Assembly: GCF_014905175.1 (NCBI RefSeq)
Contig: NC_057789.1
Span: 14,622,876 to 14,686,875, forward strand
Origin: Aphidius gifuensis
Taxonomy: Eukaryota; Arthropoda; Insecta; Hymenoptera; Braconidae
Length of the DNA stretch: 64,000 nt
Direction of reading: 5' to 3'
Below are positions 44,617 through 56,005 of the stretch, piece after piece; within the stretch, counting starts at the first letter, position 1; each line of letters starts with the position of its first letter. A program made the translations under genes and the position numbers. The notes beneath the pieces were generated by a model. That model saw only the letters and a program-made list of their open reading frames with translations, had not been told where the DNA came from and did no database searches.

Positions 44617-45171
44617 CCATATATGTAATACTACTATATTGCTAACATCCTATCTTCCCAATAAGTGGAGCTTTTCTGGAGGCAAGAGCGTCGACGATAT
44701 GTCCTTCTCTTTTCAGAGCAGTAAAAAATGAGAAAGAGTAGGGAGGGTTCGGATTAACTCGACAACTCACCAATCCTATTTTTACTTTCTCACGTATATT
44801 AAATAAATAAAATAAAATATTTTGAAATAATTAAATGAAAAAAAAAAAAATGAATGAAAAAAATTATTTTACTTTATTCAATATTTATTATTCAAATAAT
44901 ATAATTATTCGTACATTTAAATATATTTGTATACATGTGTATACAATATACATATACATATGTATACAATAGACATATGCATATGTATACAATATACATA
45001 TACATATGTATACATTGTGTTGGTGAGTTGTGAAGTTAATCCGAACCCTCCCTACGCTCCCTACTCTTTCTCATTTTTTACTGCTCTGAAAAAAGAAGGA
45101 AATATCGTCGACGCTCTTGCCTTCAGAGACACAAAACGGCCATATTAGCAATATAGTAGTATTACATATAT
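44617..45171. mobile_element. 555-bp foldback MITE (CATATATGTAATACTACTAT ends), copy 1
   Basis: Left end CCATATATGTAATACTACTA and its complement at the right. Inner arms also pair: GAGAAAGAGTAGGGAGGGTTC at 44731 and GAACCCTCCCTACG at 45044. The loop has a TATACA/CATATG microsatellite near 44930-45010. Related to 57235-57828 through the outer 27 bp. Confidence 0.8.
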
Positions 45172-45394
45172 GGATTTATCCTGTTTCTTACGTTTCAAAT
45201 GTTTTATCCATGGAATTGTAAACAACTTGAAAACCCACAATATGTTCATCCCTGTCTATCACTAAGCACAAGAAGATTAGTATACTAGTATCACTTCTTG
45301 ACTGAGCACTTTATTTGTTTACATACAAACTAAGAAGACTAGAGGCCGGGTCTCCATACAAACCTTCGAAATTCTACAGTATATCGAAGAACAG

Positions 45395-45556
45395 CAGTCC
45401 AATTCACAGGGCAAAATTTTTACAATTTAGGGCTTTTTTTTGCCGGTGATGGCGCTTGTCAAATTTTTTTTATATAGATTTCACATACAAAAGCTCTACA
45501 AGCGCCGCCAGTAGAGGAAAAAAGCCCTAAATTGTAATGCCCTGTGAATTGGACTG
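45395..45556. mobile_element. Hairpin MITE, CAGTCC-ended, with perfect CAG duplication
   Basis: CAGTCCAATTCACAGGGC to GTGAATTGGACTG, 162 bp, with CAG at 45392-45394 and 45557-45559. Confidence 0.9.
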
Positions 45557-45620
45557 CAGCAATTGAAATTAATGAAAAAGTAGAATAATATTTAACTCTT
45601 CGGAATGAACCTATCAGTTA

Positions 45621-45785
45621 CAGTTGAGCTTGCCAATGTTAATTTCGGGGTTAAGACAAACACATATAAACATGAAGCGTCCGTGAGGCTTGAAAAAACC
45701 GAATTCGAACCGAACGCAAAGGAACGAGCCTTCATGTTTATATGCGTTAGTCTTACCCCGAAATTAACATTGGCAAGCTCAACTG
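45621..45785. mobile_element. 165-bp Tc1/mariner-like MITE upstream of the APC10 gene
   Basis: CAGTTGAGCTTGCCAATG to its complement CATTGGCAAGCTCAACTG, flanked by TA at 45619-45620 and 45786-45787. CAGT ends with a TA duplication are typical of Tc1/mariner. The arms also pair through ACACATATAAACATGAAG. Element ends 94 bp before the APC10 start codon. Confidence 0.8.
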
Positions 45786-45879
45786 TAGATGATTTTTCAT
45801 CAATAGTGCACATCACATTCATTTTTCTTAACAGACAATTCACAGATATCTATTTCTATTATTAAAACTCTCATAGAAA

Positions 45880-46625
45880 ATGAGTAGTAAAAACAGTTCT
45901 GGAGGTAGAATTTATCCATATTTATACTTGTTTATACTTATACTATACCATTATATTATTCAAGATATTTCAGGTGATATCGATCCAGTTCAAGAAGAAT
46001 TCGCTGGTCACGTTCGAGAAGTTGGAAATCATGCAATTTGGAGTCTTTCAAGTTGTAAGCCAGGTTTTGGAGTTGATCAACTACGTGATAATGTAACTGA
46101 AACTTATTGGCAATCTGATGGTCAACTTCCGCATTTAGTAAACATCCAATTTCGTAAAAAAACAACAATTAGAGATATTTGTATCTACACTGATTACAAA
46201 CTCGACGAAAGTTACACTCCAAGCAGGTAAATCGTCCTTAACAAATATTGGTATTCACATTTACATTTTTCAATTGAACAGGAAATTTAATTTATCCGTG
46301 TTATTCACAGTCATCTAACTGATATATTTTCGAAACAGAATTAGCATCAGGGCAGGGACAAATTTTAATGATCTTCAAGAAGTTGAAGTTATGGATTTAA
46401 ATGAACCTAGTGGATGGGTTGTAATTCCAATCAAAGATATGAATGATCGTGCAATCAGGACATTCATGATTCAAATTGCCGTGATAAGTAATCATCAAAA
46501 TGGCACACACATATGCGACAAATAAAAGTTCACAGTCCAGCTCAAGATTCTTTGAGCTCTTCAGTACCTCACCTCCCGGACAATTTCTTACAAATGAATT
46601 CCAACGGTATTCCACAATAAGATGA
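45880..46625 (+). CDS. APC10: Anaphase-promoting complex subunit 10 (DOC domain), tail out of frame
   Basis: APC10 helps the anaphase-promoting complex bind degron-bearing substrates. Three exons: 45880-45904, 45974-46226 and 46339 onward, with GT/AG introns of 69 and 112 bp and matching phases. The DOC domain is clear: VGNHAIWSLSSCKPGFGVDQ, TYWQSDGQLPHLVN, DESYTPSR, then EPSGWVVIPI and RTFMIQIAVISNHQNG. After NHQNG the frame runs to a stop at 46523-46525. The expected continuation RQIKVHSP is in the -1 frame (from 46513), and the conserved C-terminal YSTIR with stop at 46623-46625 is in a third frame. Two small indels, the first inside an ACACACATAT run, therefore separate an otherwise full-length protein. 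The IR tail, which in other species docks on APC3, is encoded but not reachable without them. Either a fresh pseudogene or assembly errors in a live gene. Confidence 0.85.
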
Positions 46626-47200
46626 ATCGAAAAAACTGACCCATATTTCAATTTTTAAAAATTGAGAAACTAATCAATACCAGATAACTGAAATTAAAAA
46701 AAAAATACATAAATAAAAATATAATAATTAAATAAAAGTGTTGAGTTTGTTACTCTAAAAAATAAAAAGAAGGTTGCAGGTATTTTTGAAATGAAATAAT
46801 AACTATCATGATAAATAATAATAAATTTATAAAAATAATAATCAAGAATATATCAAGTAATGCAAGTTCATGTATATTTTTATAACTTTGAGATATTTTA
46901 AGAATAAAAGTCATTTTTCTTCTAAAAAAATGAAATGATAAACAATTAATATTAAAAGACACTTTAGTTTTGTAAATTTTAAAAAATTAAAAACATCCTA
47001 GAGCTTATAAATAAAATTACAGCACCAAATTATTTTACATCTACATAGCATTGGAATAATACGAATTTGACATTAAATAATGTTCATGAAAAAATGAAAT
47101 AAATGATTGATAACATCACACATTAAAAAAGAAAGAAATTGATATTTGGTATCCAGGGTTGCTTGTGTAACTATGCTAAATATTTAACTTGACCTAAGTT
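46626..47200. other. AT-rich stretch after APC10
   Basis: No ORF with recognisable motif. Possible 3' end of the APC10 transcript: AATAAA near 46729-46733 and 46758. Confidence 0.4.
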
Positions 47201-47226
47201 CATGGAGGTGAATATTCACCTCCATG
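47201..47226. repeat. Perfect 26-bp palindrome
   Basis: The stretch from CATGGAGGTGAAT at 47201 to 47226 equals its own reverse complement, with no loop bases. Isolated; not part of the MITEs around it. Confidence 0.85.
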
Positions 47227-47506
47227 CCTAAGTTTCATTCTTAGAGATTTGAGGGCAGACTTCGATAAAGGCTTGTGGCCACTAGCATAGTTTTTCGACC
47301 AAGTTCTATGCCATAGCAGTATAGCACTATCCGCCGCTATGAAAGGAAAAGTTCACATATGACGGCTATAAGGGGGCGTTTTAGTCGTTTCTTGAAATTG
47401 TTTTAGCTATACCAACTTGCTTACAAACACATAAAAGATAAATAAAAATATAACCTTTTTTATTTGTTGACAATTTGATATTTTGGCAGTCAATCATTAT
47501 ATATAT

Positions 47507-48397
47507 GGGACATTCTTAGTCAAATCACGGGGTCATCTGCCTGACCCCTTACGATTTTGATAATATGAGCTATTTTTGGTTGATTTTAGGCTGAAATTAA
47601 GCCTCTAATTTTTTTAGATTTTTTCATTAATTTTTCTAAGCTCCATCATTTTGAATATCACGATTTTTGCAATTTCTCAAAAAGGACCACTTTTTTTTTC
47701 TGAATTTTTTTTCACAGAATCAGGTACACAATACACGCATTTTAAGCACAGCAAAAATCTGGGTCCAGAAATATAAATATTTTTTATTTATTTTTGAAAT
47801 TTTTTTTTTTCCAAAATGAATATAAGTTTATAATATATAAGTTTTTGATTTCAAAAAAATAAAATAAAACTAGATTTTCTCTTGGTAAATTTTCTGTTTC
47901 GGCATTTTTAGAAACTTTTTTTGCTGAAAATAAAAATTTCAAAAATAAAAAAAAAATATTTATATTTCTGCACCCGTATTCAGAGGATGTTCTCATTAGG
48001 GCGTTTTTTTTCCGATGGTGGCGTTTGTGAAGCTTTTCTATGTGAAATCTATATAAAAAAAAAATTTTGTCAAGCGCCATCAGCGGAAAAAAAAAGCCCT
48101 AATGAGAACAATTTTACCCCGTGAATACGGGTGCAGGACCCAGATTTTTGCTGTGCTTAAAATGCGTGTATTGTATACCTGATTCTGTGAAAAAAAATTC
48201 AGAAAAAAAAAAAATGGTCCTTTTTAAGAAATTGCAAAAATAGTGATATTCAAGATGATGGAGTCTAGAAAAATTAATGAAAAAATCTAAAAAAATTAGA
48301 GGCTTAATTTCAGCCTAAAATCAACCAAAAATAGCCCATATTATCAAAATCGTAGGGGGTCAGGCAGATGACCCCGTGATTTGACTAAGAATGCCCC
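47507..48397. mobile_element. Palindromic element with ~290-bp arms, itself interrupted
   Basis: Left arm GGGACATTCTTAGTCAAATC to CAGCAAAAATCTGGGTCCAG, right arm the near-complement to GAATGCCCC. It carries a nested hairpin MITE at 47971-48133. The surrounding repeat lacks it at 48930-48950 and 63440-63450, where TCATTATACAT is uninterrupted; a 2-3 bp AT-type duplication is likely. Confidence 0.75.
47971..48133. mobile_element. Hairpin MITE nested in the palindromic element
   Basis: CACCCGTATTCAGAGGATG to GTGAATACGGGTG. The opposite arm of the host element shows the empty site (complement of TTTCTGGACCC), so the target was CTG; the right copy now reads CAG. Confidence 0.85.
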
Positions 48398-48551
48398 ATA
48401 TGTACAATACATGTGTAAATATAAACAAAGAAATTTATTAACAACGCTAACCATTGTTGTTGTATTTTTTTAATGTTGGCTGTATCAAAAAAAACTAGTG
48501 TGAAGTTAGCAGTTTTATGCTAAATACTGTAGCAAATTCGTATTGCAATAT

Positions 48552-48687
48552 ACAAGGGCTTTTTCATCCACCGGTGACGCTCGTGGAGCTTTTATATGTA
48601 AAATCTATATAAAAAAAAATTTATAAGCGCCATCAGTGGCAAAAAAAAGCTCTAAATTGTATAAAATTTGCCCTGTGAATACGGGTG
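48552..48687. mobile_element. Hairpin MITE, left end lost
   Basis: Begins inside the core at AAGGGCTTTTTCATCCACC and ends TTTGCCCTGTGAATACGGGTG. Confidence 0.75.
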
Positions 48688-48764
48688 CAGCATTTTTTCA
48701 ACATAGTCCTCGACGGCCATTTTCTAGTAAATTTCTAGTTAGATATAGTGACACAAGTTCCATG

Positions 48765-49078
48765 CCATAGCGATATGGCAGAAATAGTTCACATATGACG
48801 GCTATAGGGCGGCGTTTTAATCGTTTTTTGAAATTGTTTCAGCTGTACCAACTTGCTTAGAAACGCATAAAAAATAAATAAAAATATAACCTTTCTTATT
48901 TGTTGACAATTTGATATTTTGACAGTTAATCATTATACATATGTACTATACATGTGTAAATATAAACAACCAAATTTATTAATAACGCTAACCATTGTTG
49001 TTGTATTTTTTAATGTTGGCTGTATCCAAAAAAATTAGTGTGAAGTTAGCGGTTCTATACGGAAGCCCTGGTACGGAA
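48765..49078. mobile_element. GTGGCCACTAGCATAG-family element, copy 2, left end truncated
   Basis: From CCATAGCGATATGGCAG to AAGTTAGCGGTTCTATA; uninterrupted version of the interior, and the empty-site reference for both 47507-48397 and 63490-63786 (CGCTAACCATTGTTGTTG at about 48985). Confidence 0.65.
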
Positions 49079-49080
49079 GC

Positions 49081-50067
49081 CCTGGAGTGCCATCGTGTGT
49101 TCTGTGTTACCAACCGTCGTGTGTTAATAACACAGCAGCATTTTATTGAGTTTCGTGTGCTGTGTAAATGACACACAGCATTTTTGTTGATTTTTAAAAA
49201 TATTGCGATTTTTACGTTTTTTTTAGGGCATATAAGCGCAGCCAAACATGGGGCTGTATTCATCAGTATTTATATACAGAAAATGTAAACAAGTACTTTT
49301 CATTAGCTGACAAGCTTGAATTTTATGTTGTCATATTATTAATTAAAACAATATTTGAATAATATTTTTACTTAATTAAAATTACCTATTATTTGCTACT
49401 TAATAATTGGTTTTGTTCATTCAACTTGCTGCAAATAACCATCATCCATTGTTGTTAATATTATGTTGTGAGTAAATAGTTTATATTTACGATTTACTAC
49501 AATATATTTATTTATTTTGTCATAGAGAAATAATCTAAATGATTTCGATTTTAGATTATCAGTATTTTTTTATTTTTTCAATTGTCATGGCGAATCAAGA
49601 TCAAAAATTGGTTGCTCAAGTGACAGATGGTGAGGAAACATTTGGAATACCTTTAAATAAAAAAAGAAATATCGATATTGCACCGGTTAATGCACTTTTG
49701 TCTAACGCCAATGCTTTTTTATATACAGGTCCAACAATTAAATCTAAAACTATATTGCTCTAACTTCTGATGACTAATATATTTTAAATGACAATGAAAA
49801 TTACATGATGATGGTACTCAATCTTGGTTTTACAAACATCTTAAGTCAGAGCTTAGAAATGTACCGAATGATACTCGTGATACTTTATAATGCTTTGAAT
49901 TATATTGCACTTGTTTATTTAGTACGAACGCACACAGAAAACACCAAAGTTTGCGTACTTGCAATCGTACGATTACACGTACGCACGCAAGAGAAAAATA
50001 AAAATCGACGCGCGCATGCATTATTCGCCATATTATATTTAATATTGTTATTATTATTAATAAACAA
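49081..50067. other. Mostly unannotated stretch with one small ORF of unknown function
   Basis: A 59-codon frame, MANQDQKLVAQV at 49587 to the stop at 49763 (open from 49539), has an ordinary coding-like composition, but I recognise no domain. A T-rich tract and possible AG acceptor precede it, so it might be an exon. The stretch 49080-49150 repeats GTGTTCTGTGTTACC/GTGTGCTGTGT-like words. Confidence 0.3.
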
Positions 50068-50075
50068 ATCAAAAC

Positions 50076-50387
50076 CAAGAAGACTAGAAATACAGGAGGA
50101 CTTACTCCCTATCTCTCGCTCAGTAATCAGTTAGATCGCCAGAGATGGGCGCTAATACGACGGTGCCGAAAAGCACGATAATGCAAACATACTCTGACAA
50201 TCATCATGTGTATAATGCTTTATTAGTGTTTGTCAGAGTATGTTTGTATTGTGCGCATTGTAAAAAAAAAGCAATACAAGTCGCGCACGTTACCGTGTTA
50301 CTGCTAGCGCCCCTCAATTATGCGGCGATCACATAGCGGAACGGTTTTTTGAGGCAAGTTCGTCCTCCTGTATTTCTAGTCTTCTTG
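50076..50387. mobile_element. 312-bp hAT-like MITE with ATCAAAAC duplication
   Basis: Ends CAAGAAGACTAGAAATACAG and its perfect complement. Flanked by ATCAAAAC at 50068-50075 and 50388-50395, an exact 8-bp duplication. Inner arms share CAAACATACTCTGACA. No ORF beyond arm translations. Confidence 0.85.
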
Positions 50388-50649
50388 ATCAAAACAAATG
50401 GTTTGTGTATGGTCTGTCATATTCAGTGATAATTGTTTATTGAATTATTTTGTTTAAATTGATAAGACGGTGACAACAATTTGGATAATATACAATATTT
50501 ATACCTAATAATTCACGATTCATGGAAATTATCATAATGAATGTATGTGCTTGGGATATTGTTAAGACGCTGTCAACAGCAGTGTCATGCATGATCTTAT
50601 ATCATTTTAACATCTGAACTTCTTTAGGTAGACATCAGATAACCAGTTT

Positions 50650-50985
50650 CCGGTAGATTACTGAAAATTACCGGTAACTAAATACGAAAATTACCGGTAA
50701 CTAAATACGAAAACTTCCAGAAATTTACCGGTAATTCTTGTGGCAACTGCTACCAGTAATCGACCAATAATTTTCCGGTAATCATTATAGTAGTCACTAC
50801 CAGTAATCTACCAGTAATTTTCCGATAATCTTTGTGGTAAATGTTTACCAGTAATCCACCAGTAATTTTCTGATAATCTTTGTGGTAAATGTTTACCAGT
50901 AATCCACCAGTAATTTTCTAGCAATCTTTAAGGTGAATATTTACCAGTAATTTACCAATAATTTTTCGGTAAGGATGGCAGCTAC
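50650..50985. repeat. Degenerate tandem repeat (CCAGTAATCTACCAGTAATTTTC), copy 1
   Basis: Units of about 45 bp containing ACCAGTAAT(C)CACCAGTAATTTTC and TTTGTGGTAAATGT; six or more units. Related arrays at 54590-54995 and 58612-58990. Confidence 0.75.
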
Positions 50986-51002
50986 GATAGTTATTATATA
51001 TA

Positions 51003-52573
51003 TCCCGAGGAACGAAATTTATATATAACTTTATATAATTATATAAAATTTTATAAAGTTGTATAAAGTTATATATGGTTTTATATTGCCACTTTATTTA
51101 TAAAGCTATATATAACAGGTTGTATAAAACTTTATATAACTATATAAAACTTCATACAATTGTATAAAGTTTTATATAAAGATCAATAACTATTACTTTT
51201 ATAAAATTTTATACAAGTGTATAAAGGTATATAAAATTGTATAAATGTATATGTAACTGTCTTTTAAAATGGTCAAACGCAAAATTTAGACATAAAAAAC
51301 TGTCCACGCTCAGGACTTGAACCCCATACCTTTCGGTTACTAACCCGACGCAGTACCCGATGCGCCACGATAACGCATGTGAATACAAAAATTTATTTGC
51401 TTTACATCAACAAGCAAAAGTCACGCCTGCGCAGTCGACTAAAAAGTGGGGGCAGTTGACATTTCTGAGTCCGTCATCAATTTGCTATGCCCCATTGTAA
51501 TTTTAAATATGTTATTAAGTTATTAAAATTACTATGCGACATTGTAAATTTTCAGAGGATCATTTTAATTTTGTCCACAACAGCAGAGTAAATTTTATAA
51601 ATATACAAAGCAAAAAAAAAAAAAATATTTTTTGCTATGGTGCAATGTAATTTTTAGGCTGGATTATTGTAAATATGGTTTCTGTAAAAATTTCTTTATG
51701 CGTTGTAATTTTTTCATCGGGAAATAGCAAAAAAAAACGTAAGAAAATTGCTATGGTACATTTTAATTTTTCAGAACTACAATTGTTTTTTTTCGTTAAA
51801 ATGATAGTAAATTTTTTAATAGTCAAAAGATAGTTCTTTGGTAATGTGGCAGCATAGTAAAATTTGATGAAATTTTTTTTCCGTGTAAACTCTATTTACC
51901 TTATACCTTCTTTGCTTACATACTTATTATACTTATTGACCTTTTTTTCGATAGTAACCTATCATTTTTCGTTCATGATGCTGTTGGAATCCGAATAGAA
52001 CACATTATTCCAATTAAAGAAGCCAGCGAATATATGAACTCGCTCTATATTATTATTTGTAACTTTGGTTCACTAATTTATAAATATTATTTTCTATAAA
52101 GGTTAATATAATTATATAAAACTGTACATGTATAAAACTTATTTATACTGCTATATATAGCTATATATAACCTTATGAAGGTATATAAAGTTATATAACT
52201 ATATATAACTTTATATACCTTTATAACGATCGTTCCTTGAGTAAAAATATCTTCGTATATTCATATACAAGTTTATATACTTTTATAAAACTATATGAAA
52301 CTTTATACAGCTACATATAGAAATATATAGCTTTATATAATTATAAATACTTATACACAAATCGTTCACAACTTTGTACACATTTATATATAACTTTATA
52401 AAATTATATATAGCTGTATATAACCGTATAAAGTTGTATATAATTATATATAGAGAGTTTAAAAATTCTACAAATTTTAATATAATTATATAAAATTATA
52501 TAAAATTTTATAAAGTTATATGTGAATATATAAAGGTATATAAAGATATATATTAACTTCGTTCCTCGGGTAT
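51003..52573. mobile_element. 1.57-kb foldback built of TATATAA-rich repeats
   Basis: CCCGAGGAACGAA near 51004 is answered by TTCGTTCCTCGGG at 52557-52569. Both flanks (51010-51250 and 52090-52555) are degenerate repeats of ATATAAAGTTATATA-type words that pair with each other. The centre (51250-52080) contains a tRNA-like segment and no ORF. Confidence 0.7.
51303..51372 (-). tRNA. tRNA-like segment (pseudogene or SINE head)
   Basis: On the minus strand the A-box-like TGGCGCATCGGG and B box GGTTCAAGTCC are spaced as in a tRNA. The loop TTAGTAA would give anticodon AGT (Thr), but the anticodon stem pairs only over four bases and the T stem has a mismatch. Probably a decayed tRNA or tRNA-derived repeat. 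Confidence 0.4.
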
Positions 52574-53099
52574 ATTCATATTTGAACAAATTATATTTAA
52601 ATTATATTTTTAATCATGATTGAAAAAAAAATTATATGCATCTTCAATTTTCTACTGTGTGTATAACAAAAAATATCTTTAAAGAAAATAAATACTAAGC
52701 GATACCGTGTTATTTTGGCGAAAATGATTGTTCCAATTTCCTCCGATTTTGTAAAATCGAAGACATTCAGAAAAAATTGGTAGAAGGAGAAAAAAAATTT
52801 CCCCGAGGAAATTCTAAACACATTGCAGGTAATCAATAGATATAACTATTTATTTTAAACAGCAATATTATAATTATATTATAGTATTATTAATCGATTT
52901 CAGGAATATTTGTAGAAAATTTCGTCTAAAGTTTTTCAATAAAATTTATAACAAAAATGACAAACTGTTTTCAGAAATATTCTACATACTTTCTGATAAA
53001 CCATTCTACAAATTGTTTTTTGAGACTAATTTTGTAAAAGACGCCATAACACACAATTGATAGTGCGTAGAGAAATATTTTTACGTAAGAACATTAATT
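52574..53099. other. AT-rich stretch without a recognised gene
   Basis: No supported feature; the 79-residue reverse frame at 52597-52836 has no motif I know. Confidence 0.4.
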
Positions 53100-53540
53100 T
53101 TTAAGCTACATCTTGTCCTTAGCTACTGCTTTTCCTTTGGCATTTTTATTTTTAAAAAATAAAATTACATGAGTATTATTCATTTAGTGGATGAAAATGT
53201 CCAAGGAAAATCAGTAGCTAAGGAAAAAATGTAGCTGAGAAATTGAAGTTGCCAAAAAAATTATGTAGCTTGAAATATAATTTTTTTGGCAACTGTAATT
53301 CTTTAGCTACTGCTTTTCCTTAAACATTTTTATTTTTTAAAATAAAATTTACATGTATTATCATAAAAATAAAAGTTGTTAGAATTATGCAGGAAATAAT
53401 GTTGCTTAAAATATAATTCTTTGGCAACATTATTTCCTTGAAACATAATTCTTCGGCAACCTTAATTCCTTAGCTACATCTTTTTCTTAGCTACTGCTTT
53501 TCCTTGGACATTTTTATTTATTTTATCATAAATTTATAAT
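53100..53540. repeat. Dispersed repeat 'AGTAGCTAAGG' family, copy 3
   Basis: TTAGCTACTGCTTTTCCTT and its complement AGTAGCTAAGGAAAAAATG alternate at least three times with ACATGTATTAT spacers. Confidence 0.6.
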
Positions 53541-53559
53541 ACATGTAAATTTTTTTTTT

Positions 53560-54095
53560 AGGGAATTTTAATTTCCTATTGTTTTCGCTTTTTATCTGGA
53601 CCCCTCCCAACCATGGTAGACCCTCCCCCTCCCCGAAAACTTTCTAAGTCCCTTAATCTAATACGATAAAAATGGGGAACATCATTAAATATGAAGGAAA
53701 ATATAGAAAAATCACTGAAAATAAAGAAAAAAAACAATAAATATGGGAAAATATCAGTAAATATGAAGGAAAAATTACTGAATATAAAGAAAAAAGCGCT
53801 AAATATAAAGAAAACTCTTATAATTATGGGAAAATATCAGGGAAATACTAGTAAATATCAAGGAAAAATCACTGAATATGAAAAAAAATACGATACATAT
53901 GGGAAAATATCAGTAAATGTAAAGAACAATGTAGAAAAAAATAGAAAAATATCAAAGAAAAATCAGTGAATATAAAGAAAAAAACGATAAATATGGGAAA
54001 ATATCAGTGAATACAAAGGAAAATATAGAAAAGTGACTGAATATAAAGAAAAAAACGATAAATAAGGGAACATATCACTTATGCCCCCCCCCCCC
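53560..54095 (+). repeat. Tandem repeat element (GGGAAAATATCAGTAAATAT units), copy 2
   Basis: Opposite orientation to 27430-28310. Starts GGGAATTTTAATTTCC and ends in a 13-C run (54083-54096); the first copy has its G run in the corresponding place. Units share GAAAAATCACTGAATA and CGATAAATATGGGAAAAT. Confidence 0.7.
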
Positions 54096-54345
54096 CCACT
54101 AATTCCTTAGCTACATCTTTTCCTTGGACATTTTTTATTTATTTCATAAATAAAATACATGTAAATTTTTTTTTAAAAATGCAAATATCCAAGAAAAAGC
54201 AGTAGAAGAAAGATAAAGGATTAAGTTATTGCAAGAATTATATTTTAAGTAACATTATTTCCTTAAAACATAATTCTTTGGCAACCTTAATTTCTTAGCT
54301 ACATCTTTTCCTTAGCTACGGAATATTTTTAAGCTAAGGAATATT
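54096..54345. repeat. Dispersed repeat 'AGTAGCTAAGG' family, copy 4
   Basis: TTCCTTAGCTACATCTTTTCC blocks and a facing AGAAAAAGCAGTAG block. It directly abuts the C run of the previous element. Confidence 0.6.
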
Positions 54346-54589
54346 TTTATGTATACATGATATTAATTATTAATTGATTCCAGAAATTTTTGTAGAAATA
54401 GAAAAATTTATAAAAAAGATTTATTTATTCAATTTCGTAAAATAAATATAATATTGATTACTCGATATGCTGATTTTTTTTCGGAAATACGAGCTTGATA
54501 AATATCATATGTGTCGCATATTTTTTTCTTTCTTTATTATACGCAAAGTGGAAAATCAAGATGAGCAACAAAAAAAATATGTTCGAAAA

Positions 54590-54995
54590 ATACAATTTGA
54601 TAAAGATCCCCAGATCTGGATCTGGAAATCTTTATCATTTTAGCTGCAATGATTACCGGAAAATTACTGGTAGATTACTGGTAAAGATTTGCCACAAAGA
54701 TTATCAGAAAATTACTGGTAGATAACTTTTAATTATTTACCACAAAGATTACTGGAAAATTACTGGTAGATTACTGATAATATTTTTGGTAAATGTTTAC
54801 TAGTAATCTACCGGTAATTTTCCAATAATATTTGTGGTAAATGTTTACCAGTAATCTATCAGTAATTTTCTGATAATCTTTGTGGCAAATGTTTACCAGT
54901 AATCTACCAGTAATTTTCCGTTTACCTGTGTTTTGAAATATTTTGTATTTACCAGTAAATTTCCGGTAATTTACTAGTAGCATATTGTCTTGGTT
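54590..54995. repeat. Degenerate tandem repeat (CCAGTAATCTACCAGTAATTTTC), copy 2, in facing halves
   Basis: Starts TTGATAAAGATCCCCAGATC; the first half reads GGAAAATTACTGGTAGATTA and the second half is its complement, so the whole can fold. It shares its start with 58612-58990. Confidence 0.75.
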
Positions 54996-55840
54996 ATCTG
55001 CAGTTCAACACAAAACTATTTAAAAATGATCTCAGTGACTTATAGTTACACCGTAAGTCAATATTTCTTTAAAAACTATTGCTTAAAACTATCATTTATT
55101 CATTATTTACTATACATTATTTTATTATCTGTTTTTTTCAGTAAAGAACAATGAAAGCTATTTGTGGCCACAACCAATACAAATTGACATTATCTTCGAA
55201 GAAGTTAACAGCCATCTAAAATTCAGTGATCTTCTAAATGTAATTTTAAATCCAACTGGTCTTTCATATTAAGAAAAAGATGGTGAAGATATTGTACTTA
55301 TAAGTTATAAGTAACGCATGAAACGTCACTTTGTTATTTTTAAAAAGTAAAAAAAAAAATTCATAATAAGAGTTGTATTTTTAGATAATTTTGATAAAAG
55401 TTGATAATAAAAAATTTATTTTCATTTACAATTATATTATATAATTTCATTATACAATTACATTATCTTTCAGCTACTTGTCTGAGGTGGCCAGTATACA
55501 ATGATGATAATTACAATTATTTCTAATATTTATCACAATTACTCCTCTGTTAACCCTGGCGGAAATGGTGAGAGCTAAGCCAGAAGAAAATGATATCGCT
55601 TTTGTCGCCATAGCCAGAGCAAAACCAGAGCAAAGCCAGAGATAATAAAAACAGAATATTAACGATATCAAACGTAAATTTGGGCTGTATATGGATATAT
55701 TATTCAAAATAAATTATTATTGAACTTATTTTTAGCAATAATATTGATGTAAAGAGATAAATATAAGTATAACAAGTAATATAAAAGTTGACAGATTTTG
55801 ACGTTTTGAGGTTGATATGAATCGGATAATTAATAATCCG
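54996..55840. other. Unannotated stretch
   Basis: At 55140-55260 a short coding-like run follows a T-rich AG site (NNESYLWPQPIQIDIIFEE and onward) and ends in stops; I cannot name it. 55570-55640 carries the complement of the CTGGCTTTCCTCTGG words seen near 21370 and 21640. Confidence 0.35.
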
Positions 55841-56002
55841 CACCCGTATTCACAGGGCATTACAATTTAGGGCTTTTTTCATCCACCGGTGGCGCTTGTG
55901 GAGCTTTTATATGTAAAATCTATATAAAAAAAATTTTATAAGCGCCATCAGTGGCAAAAAGAAGCCCTAAATTGTATAAAATTTGCCCTGAGAATACGGG
56001 TG
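55841..56002. mobile_element. Hairpin MITE, CACCCG-ended
   Basis: CACCCGTATTCACAGGGC to GAGAATACGGGTG, 162 bp. Flanks CCG/CGG, not identical. Confidence 0.85.
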
Positions 56003-56005
56003 CGG

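Larger units (their letters stand above)
47271..48757. mobile_element. GTGGCCACTAGCATAG-ended element, copy 1, with nested insertions
   Basis: Left end GGCTTGTGGCCACTAGCATA (47270s), matched as an inverted pair in the copy at 63230-63994. The interior sequence (ATGACGGCTATA, TGACAATTTGATATTTTG, ACGCTAACCATTGTTGTTG) recurs at 48765-49078 and 63230-63994. It contains the palindromic insert 47507-48397 and a truncated hairpin MITE at 48552-48687. The right end runs into the next copy near 48757. Confidence 0.65.

Noticed and set aside
45592..45865. ORFs of 83 and 86 residues upstream of APC10
   Set aside because: They run through the palindromic TA-flanked MITE on both strands.
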